From: Tilletiaria anomala UBC 951
Taxonomy: Eukaryota > Basidiomycota > Exobasidiomycetes > Georgefischeriales > Tilletiariaceae
Direction: 5' to 3'
DNA length: 64,000 bases
Assembly: GCF_000711695.1 (NCBI RefSeq)
Contig: NW_013546974.1
Location: forward strand, 55,284 to 119,283
In this document: positions 9,974 through 20,533 of the stretch, one piece after another
How the letters are laid out: each line of letters begins with the position of its first letter
How positions within the stretch are numbered: the stretch's first letter is position 1
The notes under the pieces: model-generated
Database searches by the model: none
Seen by the model: the letters and a program-made list of their open reading frames with translations, nothing else
Told to the model about the DNA's origin: nothing
Position numbers and translations under genes: made by a program

Positions 9974-11638
9974 ATGGCTGACTACGAAGCGTGCGACGAG
10001 TATGACCCAGCGTTTGACGCACATCACTACGATACGGCCGGCGATGAGTTCCAAGAGACTTTAGCCGACTCATTGGCCGGCTTGGGAGATGAGCTTGTAG
10101 GCATGGGCATCTCACAAGATTCACTCGGTGGTGTAGACGGTATGATGGGCCTGGGTGACTCGCTAGGCGCCGAGCTCGAGCACGAGCAGCAGCATGCAAT
10201 AGCAGACGACTCGGACTCGGCCTATCATCACCTCTCGGCACCTGGCACACCGAAACGCGATCAGATCGTTCAGCGCCAGCAACACCAGCAGACATCAGGG
10301 GCAGGTCCGTCATCGCGACGGTCACAAACCCCCCAACGGACACCCCGAAAGGGGAGTGGCATGGAAAGCTTGGCAGACGAGCTAACCGGCACCACCTCGC
10401 CGGCACGACAACCACGCAGGGACAAGCAGCGCTTGGCAGAAGCTCTCAGAGTCGACCTGGACGAGGACAGCCCGAAGGCCCCCGCGCCTGGCGCTGATGG
10501 AGACTCGTTAGGCGCCGAATTGGGGCTGGCAAATGGCCTTGTTGCATCGATTGTGGACACGATAGACGAGTCAATGGAGGAAGCTAGAATCGCACGGATA
10601 GAAGCGCAACAAGAAGCGGTGCGGGAAGAGCTAGAAGAAACGCTACGAATGACCGATGCATTCTTATCCAAGCTCAAGGAGCGCAACACGATACGAGTGG
10701 CACAGCAAACATCATCAGCCTCGATAGTAACAGGCACAGCCCCGGATGACACAGGGGCTCTAGAAATCAACGCAGCTGCTATTCTCCGACTTCTTCAGGA
10801 TACCACCAAGGAGCGAGAGGCACAGGTACGAGAGCTCAAAGAGATGGGTATTGCATTCGCGAGACCCGAGGCGGAGTGGCAGGCGGCGCTCGCAGACGTA
10901 GCTGGCATTGGTGACGAGGCAGATCAGTCCATCGATCGCTCAGCACTCAACCCAGAGGAAGTAGACTCGCTCGGCTTTGCGGCTATTGGCTCTTCCTCGG
11001 GCGACGTGATTCCGCAAAGTGATGGTGCCAGTGACATTTTCTCCTCGGGCCCACGAAGGGCTGTGCTCCCGTCTTCCACCGCGAGTTCCTCGAATAAGCA
11101 CGCGTCGATGGCAGCAGCAGTAGTACAATATCCACAATCGCACAAGTCGACGACAGCGTCGCAGATGCACGACCTGCAAGCGTGCACCGAATCGCTCATT
11201 TCTTCGCTCGGCACAATGAACGAGCATGCGCAGGTGCACAGGGCCGCCATGAACGACGCATCGAGGAAGCTGCGCTCGTTGCGTGCTGTCCTGACGCAGT
11301 GGCGCACAGAGATCGACGGTGTTGCGCGCAGTCGCGCCTGGATCGAGGAGTGGGAGAGCAGTGACGGAAGCGGAATGCGAACTGAGTCGGTGCCTTCCGA
11401 CCCTGCATCGACGACGAAAGTAGCGATAAAAGAGGCCATGACGCCTACGAATAGGAGACCGGAGGATATCAAGGCATGGACGCAGCAGCAGCTGGAACGA
11501 TTTGAAAAGATCCTCGGCGATGCGGAAGTGAGAGCGAAAGAGCTGCTCAAGCCTATCAACATGCCTTCCAGCTTTGATGCGAGTATTTCAGCGGCGGCTG
11601 CAGCGTCACAGCAACATCAAGTTCCCATGTCGGCGTGA
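9974..11638 (+). CDS. Unrecognised protein with coiled-coil segments
   Basis: This is an intronless frame of 554 residues starting MADYEACDEYDPAFD. The N-terminal 100 residues are acidic and Gly/Asp-rich with repeated short blocks (GDELVGMG, GDSLGAELE, later GDSLGAELG). The middle carries a helix rich in Glu/Arg/Ala (residues about 190-240, EEARIARIEAQQEAVREELE). The C-terminal third has further amphipathic helices, including TESLISSLGTMNEHAQVHRA, ASRKLRSLRAVLTQWRTEID and WTQQQLERFEKILGDAEVRA. There are no membrane segments and no catalytic motif I know. The codon bias and clean single frame make it a real gene. The helical C-terminus suggests a partner-binding protein, but function is unknown to me. 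It is transcribed away from rad9. Confidence 0.8.
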   Translation: MADYEACDEYDPAFDAHHYDTAGDEFQETLADSLAGLGDELVGMGISQDSLGGVDGMMGLGDSLGAELEHEQQHAIADDSDSAYHHLSAPGTPKRDQIVQRQQHQQTSGAGPSSRRSQTPQRTPRKGSGMESLADELTGTTSPARQPRRDKQRLAEALRVDLDEDSPKAPAPGADGDSLGAELGLANGLVASIVDTIDESMEEARIARIEAQQEAVREELEETLRMTDAFLSKLKERNTIRVAQQTSSASIVTGTAPDDTGALEINAAAILRLLQDTTKEREAQVRELKEMGIAFARPEAEWQAALADVAGIGDEADQSIDRSALNPEEVDSLGFAAIGSSSGDVIPQSDGASDIFSSGPRRAVLPSSTASSSNKHASMAAAVVQYPQSHKSTTASQMHDLQACTESLISSLGTMNEHAQVHRAAMNDASRKLRSLRAVLTQWRTEIDGVARSRAWIEEWESSDGSGMRTESVPSDPASTTKVAIKEAMTPTNRRPEDIKAWTQQQLERFEKILGDAEVRAKELLKPINMPSSFDASISAAAAASQQHQVPMSA

Positions 11639-12207
11639 AGGAAACATCGATCATCCTCAAGTACAATATCCCTGGCACTATCACCTTCATCATTGCAAGA
11701 CAAATCCATCCAATTCCAATTCAAGCGCACTGTAAAGTATATCCCGGTATCATCTTTGGCACAAGAATCGAACAATTAGACATCGACTGGCCTGCCATGA
11801 AGTCCTACGTGAATAAACACGCTGATACCTTATCGATTGAGATCTCCTCTGCTGCTGCCTACTCCGAGCTCGCCGCCCGATGCACGTCAAATTCCAATCG
11901 CGAGAACGTGGCGCACCTCAACGCTGACGTGCATCTCCCTCGTCAGTGTGAGCGTATTGTCAGCTCAGTGCTCGCTTCGCATCCCCTATCAAGTTGGACC
12001 GACAAACGCGCCGAGCGATGAATTCAGATACGGAAGCATCCTGGAGCACGCGGCAGGCGCGTACGTGGCGCTCTTGTAGCTCTGCAGCAGGTTGATGAGG
12101 CTTGCTCTGCGGGTAGGCTTTTGGCCTAGACTGCGTGTGCGGCGAAATGTGGGCCGCGCGGACAGCTGGTCGAGTAGCTCTCTGGTATGGACGGGTACAG
12201 CAGGAGC
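11639..12207. other. Intergenic interval
   Basis: About 570 bases lie between the coiled-coil gene and the weak minus-strand ORF. Nothing recognisable is present beyond expected 3' UTR sequence. Confidence 0.4.
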
Positions 12208-12813
12208 TCACAAAAATGAGCGCGTTGACGAAGGCGAGCTGCCTACACCATCGCCGTCACTATAGTAGCACATGCTCTCGTTTTCTAGTGCCGCGACAGA
12301 GCTTGAAGCGTTGGGGGTCTTTGACGAAGCGGATGGCGGTATGGAGTTGCAAGAGGTGTACGTGCCAGGCGACGTGTCCGAGCGGTTGTGATGACTGGTG
12401 AGGAGGCGGTCAACGTCTGACCATTCGTTAACGCCGCCACTGATGCTGTCGTTTATACGGACAGACGGCCGCTCTGAGCCCGTTACATCGAGCCATGCGA
12501 TTTCCTCCTCTTCCCTTTCCTCCTCTTCCCTTTCCTCCTCCTCTTCAATCACTTTGTCGATCAAAAACGTCGCGGTGTATGGATGACTGGCAGCGCGGCC
12601 CAGGAGCAGAAGAGCCACACACTCGAACACAGATGTCGATGGCGGCAAAGAGGAGGGTATGGCGAGGGGGAATTGGCCGACGTCATGCTCACCGCCCCCT
12701 TCAACTGCATTCTTCCTTCCTGCACGCAGATTGGATGTGAAGTTGTGTCTATTCGGTTTGGCTGACGTATAGCTGGCCGAACGGTCACCGAGGAAGAATC
12801 GCAGCGCGGTCAT
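12208..12813 (-). CDS. Weak hypothetical ORF with Glu/Arg repeat
   Basis: This 201-codon frame begins with a genuine ATG at 12813 (MTALRFFLGDRSASY). It contains one hydrophobic stretch (FECVALLLLGRAA), an acidic EEEEEREEEEREEEE block encoded by a 15-base tandem repeat at about 12500-12546, and a Ser-rich tail. I recognise no family. Exon-like open sequence continues upstream to about 13205 in other frames, with possible splice sites (for example a GTGACC...GGGCAG interval), but no start codon can be tied to it. It may be the last exon of a longer gene, or not a gene at all. Confidence 0.28.
   Translation of the reverse strand: MTALRFFLGDRSASYTSAKPNRHNFTSNLRAGRKNAVEGGGEHDVGQFPLAIPSSLPPSTSVFECVALLLLGRAASHPYTATFLIDKVIEEEEEREEEEREEEEIAWLDVTGSERPSVRINDSISGGVNEWSDVDRLLTSHHNRSDTSPGTYTSCNSIPPSASSKTPNASSSVAALENESMCYYSDGDGVGSSPSSTRSFL
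12500..12546. repeat. Imperfect 15-base tandem repeat (TTCCTCCTCTTCCCT)
   Basis: About three copies of a pyrimidine-rich 15-base unit lie here. Read on the minus strand they encode the EEEEEREEEEREEEE block of the weak ORF at 12208-12813. Confidence 0.7.
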
Positions 12814-14319
12814 AATGCTTGCAGCGGCTTCCTTCGGAGCGGAAGAGCGGGCGAGCTGTGCCTCGTTGGGAAAGGGGAGCGACAGAATTCAACCGAGCTT
12901 CCGGCTTATACGTCTTGGAGCGAGCTCGCCTCGGGAACCCGTCGCATTCGAAAGAATGAACGGCGTTGGCAGCTTTTTCATAAAGCTTGACGATGGCTGC
13001 TGCTCGCAACTGCTGAGATCGAACTTCGAAGGACTGCCCGACGCAAAGACAGCGTGCAAATAATCGGTCTGCTGACTACATTGTCATTATCGCAGGTCAC
13101 TTGCCGAACGGGCGCACGGACGACTTCCTCAAATAAAGTAGATAAAGATGCGGTCGAACGACGCACGCCGAGCGTCCCGAACCTTGCCCTGAAGAGCCCA
13201 GCCACTGTGATGCTTATTCTGACCGTGTAGATCCTTCAGCGTAGTTAGCGATTAGGCTCATTGTCTCATCTAGTCGAGCAGTCGGGCTATATATCCGCAA
13301 ATCCACAGCATGAGTCCAAGCGACGAGTAGTTCATACATGTGCACATGATTACCTAGTCGAGCCTCTCCGCTCTTGCCTCATGCATGCCTATAGGCAACT
13401 GCAAACGAAATCTACCGTACTTTTCCTTGAGCTGCTCGTGTCCATGCATCCGGCACCGAACTTCAGAGACGGTGCAAGCTGCAAATCGACACAAACAGCG
13501 AGTATCAAAGCTCGGTTCAAAAGGGTACACGGATGGGATTAAGCTACATTCGATCTGATCCTGACCTTTTGATCTGAAATGCGTGACGCGGAGCCCTATT
13601 GCGCTGATCAGCACTCTTTTTGCTGTGTGCGAGGATTCTGCCGACTTCCGGTATGCTCGTATGCCAAGAAAGAGTCGAGGGCTATTGTGTTTGCTGCGTT
13701 CGCATGAGCGTGCCGTTGCAAGAGCGATGCAACGTATCTGTGTGGCGTGTATGCATCCCTACTAGGCGTCAATTCACATGATTCACCGCGTGTGAGGGGA
13801 GAGAAGTGGTGTGTCCAAAGGATGCGTTGCAAATTGTACGACATCGTCGCTAAAGCCTCTTCGATCCCCCTGAATGAATTTTTTGAACAGGGTGCAATGA
13901 GCGATGCGGTGAACTGCCCGCATTGAAACTAGGATTGCGGGGGACCGATGCGGGGTATGCAGAAGAATGCGTGCAGAAATCACACAGCCGTTCGAATACT
14001 AAAAAGCAGAAGTCGTAAGCTGGCCTTCGGTCGAGAGACGATGGGATATGACCGTAGTCACGGTGTAAGGAAAGGCACAAGACGTCAGGTGGTGGATCTG
14101 GAGAGATCGCCGGTGTGTGTGTCACGATCATTGCTGATGCAATGATCAAAGAAGCTGACATTGCCGCCCGGGAAAAGCGATGGCGTAGGAAGCGGCGTGA
14201 AAGGCCCATGAACAAGCTGGTGCTGGCGACCCCCGTCATAGGGGTAGGTGAGAAGCCGCTGGCCGACGGTGTGTCCTCCTCAGCATCTGCTGTAGCGGAG
14301 GCACTTAATAGGATCGTCA
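12814..14319. other. Intergenic region, no confident gene
   Basis: These 1.5 kb hold only short frames. On the minus strand a TATATA motif near 13290, a CTAAC branch-like site near 13250 and a following CACAG acceptor hint at a transcript running toward 12208, but I cannot assemble a convincing protein. Confidence 0.35.
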
Positions 14320-16431
14320 TCATTGTCTCAGCGAGGTCGCTGTCGACACGCTCAGGATACCCGGAGGGGCCAGCGGGTGGAGCGAGGGCCGCACAGGCGC
14401 CTTGTGGATCAAGGGAACGGTGAAGCGCCTGTGCGCGAAGAGGCCTTGCACGCTTGCGTCGCCAGCGCCTTCCTTCGGCTCGTCATTGCCCACACCCTCA
14501 ATGCTGGACGTCCGGATATCCGGAGCCGACTCAGTCGTGCAGCTGTCCTCCTGTAGCGTGAGTGGGCGCTGTGGCTCGACAGTGGAAGAATCGCCAGCGC
14601 TCTTGTCAAGCTCGAAGCCTTGCAGAACAGCAGGCGAGCTGAGGCGGTGCGCAATAACAGCTTGCAAAAACTGCCCTGCTGCCGGCTGGTCGGACCTGAA
14701 CTCCGTGTCAAGGTCGACTGGAACATGCTGCGCGGTCGGGTGCACGATCAGAGGCGCAACGTCGACGGCACGGATGGCGTCGGCAGTGGTGAGAGCCGGC
14801 TCGTCGAACGGGAACTGTGCAGCAGCTGGCATCGCCGCCTCGATAAGGTTCTCGTGCTGGTTCAGCTCGAATGTGGGCGAAATCTGCACGTCAACGATGC
14901 TCTTGTCGACAGCGAGATGCATGACAAGGGGCGTGCTGCCGCTGCTGCTTGGGTCATTGCTACCCCTGGGGGTGCTGTTTCCACCAAGCGTCGATCCCTC
15001 GAGGAACGAGTGCACACACCCGTGCTGATCGTCGTCGACTTTGGAATCCTCGACCCCAGCGGACATGGCAGACCTGACAGACGTGTCGTCGCACGAGGAG
15101 CTAGCATCATCAGATTCTCCCGACACGTCTTGCTGTTGCTGCGGCAGCGACTGGGTGTGGAACTCTTGGTGCTTCTCCAAGACGTTCGCGTTGATCAGAG
15201 CGAGAGATGAAGTCATGCCTGGCGTGCTGCTCATACTGTTGCTGTTGTTGCTGCCGTCGCCGCCGCTTGTGATGGAGATTCCGCTAGCATCGCTGCTACA
15301 GCTGCCGACACGGGCAACGATCTGGTCGATGCGCGTGTACGCCGCGGCGGACGTAGGCGCGGCGGTTGTGACACTGATGGGCGAGCCGGTGTTGTTGACC
15401 TTGTTCGTTCTGGTGACGAGGACCGCGCCGGCCTTCTTGAGGCTCTCCTTGGTCTGTGCTTTGAGCTGCTGCTCGAGCAGGCTCGGCACACAGATGCCCG
15501 GGTGTTCCTGGAATTGCTGCGCGAGCGCGTCTTTCTCGGACAAGTTGCCCGTGGTGCCAGACGCTGAGGAGGAGGAAAAGGACGACATCGATCTACTCTC
15601 GATCGCCGCGGCACGTGGTACGTAGAAAGGGCGCCGTGCAGAGCTGGGCGTGGCGGATGGAAGCGGCGGTATGACCTCACATGTGCGTTGACGAGACACG
15701 TAGCCGTTCCTTCCCTTCTCAATCACATCAGTCTCATGCTCCTCCAACTGGTCGCCGCCATCGACACGCTTCTCGAGCGTCTTCTCGAACGGCTCGAGCA
15801 TAGGACTGGTGATGCTGATGGGGGGGACGCAGCAGGAAGCTCGGGCCGCGTCCGCCTGTTGCGCGAGCGGGCCGATAAAATGGAACATGTGCTCGAAGCG
15901 CACCGGCTTGCTCATGCACCCGTCGAAACCGGCCGCGCGGTAGACCTGCTCGGGCTTGGGGCCGACGACCGTGGTGACGGCGACGATGTGCACATCACGG
16001 TTGGCAGGCAGGATGCCCTCCTTGCCTGCGCGGATGCGGCGCGTGCAATCGCCACCGTTGAGGTAGGGCATCTGGATGTCGAGGAAGATGACGTCGTACA
16101 CGCCAGTACGCAGAAGTTGCAGCGCTTTCAGGCCCGAGTCGACCGCGACGGGGGCGCATGCGAGCAGGTGTGCGAAACGGCGCTTCAGGAGAGTCGACAG
16201 GACTGAGGGGAGGTTGCGGTCAGAAGTCACTAAACAATACTGTTCCAAAGAGATGGAGAGGGACGAAGGCTCACTGGATAAATTGACCTGGTTATCATCG
16301 ACCAGCATCACTCGGAGTCCGTGAAACGGCTGCGCTGGCGTGGAAGACTCCAAACCAATACTGCAAGAGTCTTCCTCTTCAGCATGCTGCTCGTTTGCGC
16401 TCATGAATGAGGGAAAGCCCGTTTGCACCAT
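14320..16431 (-). CDS. Orphan response-regulator receiver protein
   Basis: The preferred start is the CACCATGG context at 16431. Intron 16203-16274 (GTGAGC...CTCAG, with a CTGAC branch) splits the receiver domain after VDDNQVNLS; the join is in phase and gives 679 residues. The receiver spans about residues 38-165 with every key position: acidic pocket D45/D46, phospho-acceptor D94 in VIFLDIQMPYL, T130 in VAVTT, and K151 in MSKPVRF. Such domains take phosphate from a histidine kinase or phosphotransfer protein. No kinase domain is attached, and the remaining 500 residues are Ser/Thr/Asp-rich and without known motifs. It is therefore a stand-alone regulator, perhaps akin to fungal Srr1-type proteins rather than Ssk1 or Skn7 (no HSF domain). 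An upstream GTAAGT...GAGCAG intron near 16570-16670 probably lies in the 5' UTR. Confidence 0.78.
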   Translation of the reverse strand: MVQTGFPSFMSANEQHAEEEDSCSIGLESSTPAQPFHGLRVMLVDDNQVNLSSEPSSLSISLEQYCLVTSDRNLPSVLSTLLKRRFAHLLACAPVAVDSGLKALQLLRTGVYDVIFLDIQMPYLNGGDCTRRIRAGKEGILPANRDVHIVAVTTVVGPKPEQVYRAAGFDGCMSKPVRFEHMFHFIGPLAQQADAARASCCVPPISITSPMLEPFEKTLEKRVDGGDQLEEHETDVIEKGRNGYVSRQRTCEVIPPLPSATPSSARRPFYVPRAAAIESRSMSSFSSSSASGTTGNLSEKDALAQQFQEHPGICVPSLLEQQLKAQTKESLKKAGAVLVTRTNKVNNTGSPISVTTAAPTSAAAYTRIDQIVARVGSCSSDASGISITSGGDGSNNSNSMSSTPGMTSSLALINANVLEKHQEFHTQSLPQQQQDVSGESDDASSSCDDTSVRSAMSAGVEDSKVDDDQHGCVHSFLEGSTLGGNSTPRGSNDPSSSGSTPLVMHLAVDKSIVDVQISPTFELNQHENLIEAAMPAAAQFPFDEPALTTADAIRAVDVAPLIVHPTAQHVPVDLDTEFRSDQPAAGQFLQAVIAHRLSSPAVLQGFELDKSAGDSSTVEPQRPLTLQEDSCTTESAPDIRTSSIEGVGNDEPKEGAGDASVQGLFAHRRFTVPLIHKAPVRPSLHPLAPPGILSVSTATSLRQ

Positions 16432-19386
16432 GGTGTCCACATCATCGGTTAGAGCGCGCTCGTGCTCTTTGGACCGTGCCTTTTTGGTGCCCTTGCCGAT
16501 TTCCAGCTGCGGACTATGATCCTGCTCCTTCTGAGCTTGGAGAGATGAATCGCTTCGGGAAGCGTAGCCTTGGCGCTGCTCGCAGAGCAAAGGTTGAACG
16601 GCAGAAGGCGAAATGGTCAAGCCGACATTGCACGACGAGTGAGCTAGAGTTCGAGGTGGCAGCGACTTACAAAATAACAATTGCGGCTGGCTTGGGGGAC
16701 CAGGTTGGATGGGCGAGCGAACGGTCGCTGGACCGTGCACAAATTATGGTTTCAAACTGCCGAAGAGACCGTGGGTGAGGATGCAACAACACCGTTGCCA
16801 ACCTTGCTGAGTCAGATAGCTCGGTAACTATCCCAGTCGGTAGTACATAGCTGCCTCTGCACGGTACCGTGTTGTTAACCTCCGTACGTACTCTTGAGAG
16901 TAAATGGAGCGCCGTTTTGAAACCCCGGGAATGGGGGCGTCCTCACAGTGCTGAGTGAAGGGTGACGCCGGGAAGAAGGGGGGGACTCGAAGGTGGGGGG
17001 ATCCCTGCGCAGAATTGTGCGACTGAAGGGCGGAGAAGATGGATACCTCTTGAGCTCAGAAGCTATGCAGCTGAAAACGAGTTGAGATCCAAGGGAGGTG
17101 GATGAGGAGATTGGGTGAGTGGTGCTAAAGATGGAAGCGATGCTTGCTGTCAAATGTAGGAGACGGATGGCGGTGAAGCGCTCATATCATTGGTGGCCAC
17201 GACGCTGTTTATCTCGCCTTACCCCCTGCCGATGGCGGCGGCTGAACGAGCAGCTGGCTACTCCACGAATACACTACAAAGGAATCTCATCAGCTTGACT
17301 CTCGTACTTGACGCGTCCCGGATCTGGCATATCAGCTTGGCCACTCTCCTCTCAGCAAGGAGCTATGTGCAACCTCACCGGATCGAGTCAGCAACGCAAT
17401 CTTTTTTGCAATGGTGCTCGGCTAAGTACCACAAGACTGTTTAGCCTTCGGCCTGTTGACACGGCCAGGAGCTCAGCAAGCAATGCGTAGATAACTGCAA
17501 GAACAGAGGCCGCAAGGGCCACCACCGCACTCCATGGCTCGCCATGGGCCCTATCACCGACACACTCGATGCGCTGCTGAGAGAGCAGCGCGAAAGCACA
17601 AGCGCCAACGGGGACAAAAGCGGCGCTGTTGGCTCTGCAGTGTGGGAAGTGACCAGTATGGACATCATAATGTTCTGATTGGACCCCGTTGAGCTAAGAT
17701 CATGGGGCTCGGAGGCACGCCTGTCTCACAGCATGTGAACTCAAGAGGAGCGGAGAAACTGATAACGGGAGCTGGGCGAGCTCAAGCCTCAAGGCTGCGA
17801 GCTGAGGGTGCAGCTGACGATCCAAGACAATTGCGAGACTTGTTGAGGGCCTTGATTGTATTTAATAGCTGTCCCTCGCTGCATACTCTTTGTGGCGGAT
17901 CGATGGATCGAAATCTTGGTTCTCGAAAGACGAACGAGGTTGTGTTGTTGGGATCATTCTTGAACATATGAGATCAGCTTTAGATTGCTGAGACGCAACA
18001 CTGGAGGCAGGCAGCCCCTGTGGCAGTTGGAGGGATTGCGCCATGGGCACAGTCTACTGATAATCTAGTATGGGGGCACTCAGACGGGCCTTTCTGATGC
18101 GGCTGGCCAAGACAGCCGCCCAGGCTTTGTTATAGCACTTGCCCGGTCCGGTCATCCGGGCGTTCTTTTTTCTTTTTGGCCATGTAGCCTCGCAGCTTAT
18201 CGTCCTTGGTCTATCCTTTCCCGACGCAATTAGCCAAAGGTTATGTGCGCGATGGACTACATATCTGGGCAAACTTGGACTATTTTGTGAAATATTGACA
18301 TTCCCTTGCTTGGATCGGGCGTGACTGCCTTCACCCAATGCGCCGGAGGCCAAAGTCGTCCTTCTGTCAATGCTGAGGAGTCGACGCGATACAGTACGAC
18401 CCAGGAAGGAAGGTGTATGTTTGTATGTGAGACCTCCCTGGTCAAAGCTGTAAGAAAGAGGGGAGAGAAGGGGAGGGAGCGGGGACAAGAGCGACGGCTT
18501 TTGGACGTTTTGGTCCAATAACACTCAGCTAGAAGCGTGACGCGGCGGAAACATGCATCGTTGCAGTAACCTAACGGCAAGCCACATCCCACCACACCGT
18601 TTCCGCGCCCATGCCGCAAGCGCCAAGGAGGCTTCTTCGCCACCGCAGGCCATTTTGACAAGCAGGAGAACGGAAAGGCCCCCGCTCCTTGTCACTAGGC
18701 AAGCAGCATCGCATAGGACGCCCAGAGACTGGCTGGTGAAAGGAGGATGCGTGGTCTGGGGTGCTCCCAGGTAGCCACTCCGCGCAAAGAACCCGGCTCT
18801 TCGTATGCAAGAACATATATATGCATCAGTTGCGCTTCACACTCAGCACCATCTCATGCCCTTGATGCCGCGGGTACCCCGGCGCATTCCACAGTGATCG
18901 TGTGGCGACAATGCGAAGATGCAAAAAGTCAGAAGCCGGTAATGTTGCAGCGGTTCTTCTAAACATGTTGCAAGGGTTTCATGATTGCGGCTTGACGCTT
19001 GTTGTTGCTTCATTAAAGACACGCGAACATCGACATGCTCGCTGGCGCACCTTTCGCACCAACCTTGGGGGCCGTGCGCATTGGGACGCGGAGTCTCACT
19101 TTTTAAAAGGAGCGGTAACGTACAAGAAGTCTATGTGAGCTCTCGCAAAGCGACCGTGCGGAGCATGTACCTGTGCCGCTTGCCCAGCTGAAGGTTTTGA
19201 TGCAAGCATGGATCGTCAATGACCTGTGCGGTATGAGAGACTGGGAGGGCGAGAGAGAAGGCGGAGAGTGGTGGCATATACCAGACGCGTCGATGCGTCG
19301 TGTGATTCCATGACGCAACTCGCGGCCGGAAAGTGAGGAGTCACGGGCCTACTATCCGCGACCTCGACCGAGCAGCATTCTCGGCT
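16432..19386. other. Large intergenic region without a recognisable gene
   Basis: Nearly 3 kb separate the receiver gene from the 3' end of ggc1. The open frames here are short, lack family motifs and show no splice pattern that restores one. A hairpin followed by a T-run is present at 18141-18176. A non-coding RNA or an unrecognised small gene cannot be excluded. Confidence 0.4.
18141..18176 (+). other. GC hairpin followed by T-rich run
   Basis: GCCCGG at 18141-18146 pairs with CCGGGC at 18156-18161. It is followed within a few bases by an interrupted T tract (TTCTTTTTTCTTTTT). This resembles a polymerase III stop, or simply a chance hairpin. I found no tRNA or 5S-like sequence immediately upstream. 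Confidence 0.3.
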
Positions 19387-20533
19387 TTAAATGTACTGTG
19401 CAATGCAGAAAAGGGAGGACAGGTCAGAGTTCTGGAGCCAGAACATTGCACCACGGCTGCAGTGCTCACTTGGCCAAAGAACGGAATGAGTGTCTGTGCG
19501 AGCGTGAAGCTGAACACGAGCTTTGGCCCGACGACGAGGATCTTCGGGGTAAGGCCCTTGAAGAAGGCACCCATACCCTCGTGCTTGACCATGTCTTTAA
19601 TGATGGTCACGCCACTCTGGTTGGCCTCAAAGTTGGCATTCTGGATGCGCGTCTTGACGACGTCCAGTGGCGCTGCGACGGTGATCGATGCGACCGCGCC
19701 ACCAATGGAGGCGACAAAGTTCTGCCCCCACGTTGCGTTGTTGAAGTCCTTCAAGCCGAACATGTACTCCTTGGTGAACGCGCTGCCGCCAAAGAGGGCG
19801 AACGAGCCAGGCGCGTTGCGCGCGGCGGTCCATCCCCAGCCGCGGTACAGCGCAAAGCCCTCGTCAGCGACGATGCGCAAGAAGCCTCGCGATCGGAAGG
19901 CTTCAGGGTTGGTCTGGCGCTTGATCTTGAGCACGTCCAGCGGCAGCAGAACTATCTCTCCGATCCCAATCAGCGAGCCGGCTGTGGCAGACATGAGCGA
20001 CTTGCCGTTGCGCTCGCCGAATGTCCGTGTGAACCACGCCTTGTGGTTGTTGGTAAGATAGTCATTTGCGTATGGTTGCCCGCCAAACTTGTACACCCGC
20101 TGCAGAACCTTGTAACCCGCTGCGTAGCCGAGGCCGGGGAAGAGTGAGAGGAACTTGGCTCCCGCCGGCGCCGATGCCTTTTCTTTAAAGATAACATCGG
20201 TGATCTGCAACAGGAAAGAACGTTTCAATATGCGAAAGCGCGGGGATGCTCGCGCGCGAGAGCATGGCCGAGACCCGGTGCGCCTTCGGACTGCGATAGA
20301 GCACTTCATCGCCTTCACCAGTTCACCATTGCGCCTGAAAGACTTTCTACAGGATCGCAAGACCGAAAGTTACGCACCTGTGCACCCTTGACCTTGTTGC
20401 TCATCAACCTCTTAGCGACAGTGTCTACCGGATGGAAGACAAACAGCTCTGCAATGCCTGAGACACCAGAGCCCAGGATACGCGCATTTGCGGATTCCTT
20501 GTGCTTGCCGCCTGCTGCCAATCCGGGCGCCAT
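19387..20533 (-). CDS. GGC1: Mitochondrial GTP/GDP carrier Ggc1
   Basis: Three exons (20533-20378, 20204-19470, 19395-19387) encode 299 residues, the normal length for this carrier. The introns are 20205-20377 and 19396-19469. The protein reads much like yeast Ggc1/Yhm1, including LFPGLGYAAGYKVLQRVYK, GSLIGIGEIVLLPLDVLKIK and YRGWGWTAARNAPGSFALFG. The three mitochondrial-carrier signatures are visible: HPVDTVAKR, LPLDVLKIK and APLDVVKTR. The family member exchanges GTP for GDP across the inner mitochondrial membrane, supporting matrix GTP supply and, in yeast, iron balance. The start MAPGLAAGGKHKES is the only sensible ATG. The last exon is just nine bases (Tyr-Ile-stop); without it the frame would run on into unrelated sequence. 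The donor and acceptor for it are standard (GTGAGC, GCACAG with a CTGACC branch). Confidence 0.93.

Noticed and set aside
18054-18661. Overlapping minus frames of 134 and 156 codons in the large gap
   Set aside because: Their composition looks random and they overlap in different frames. The splice signals I tried did not give a family match.
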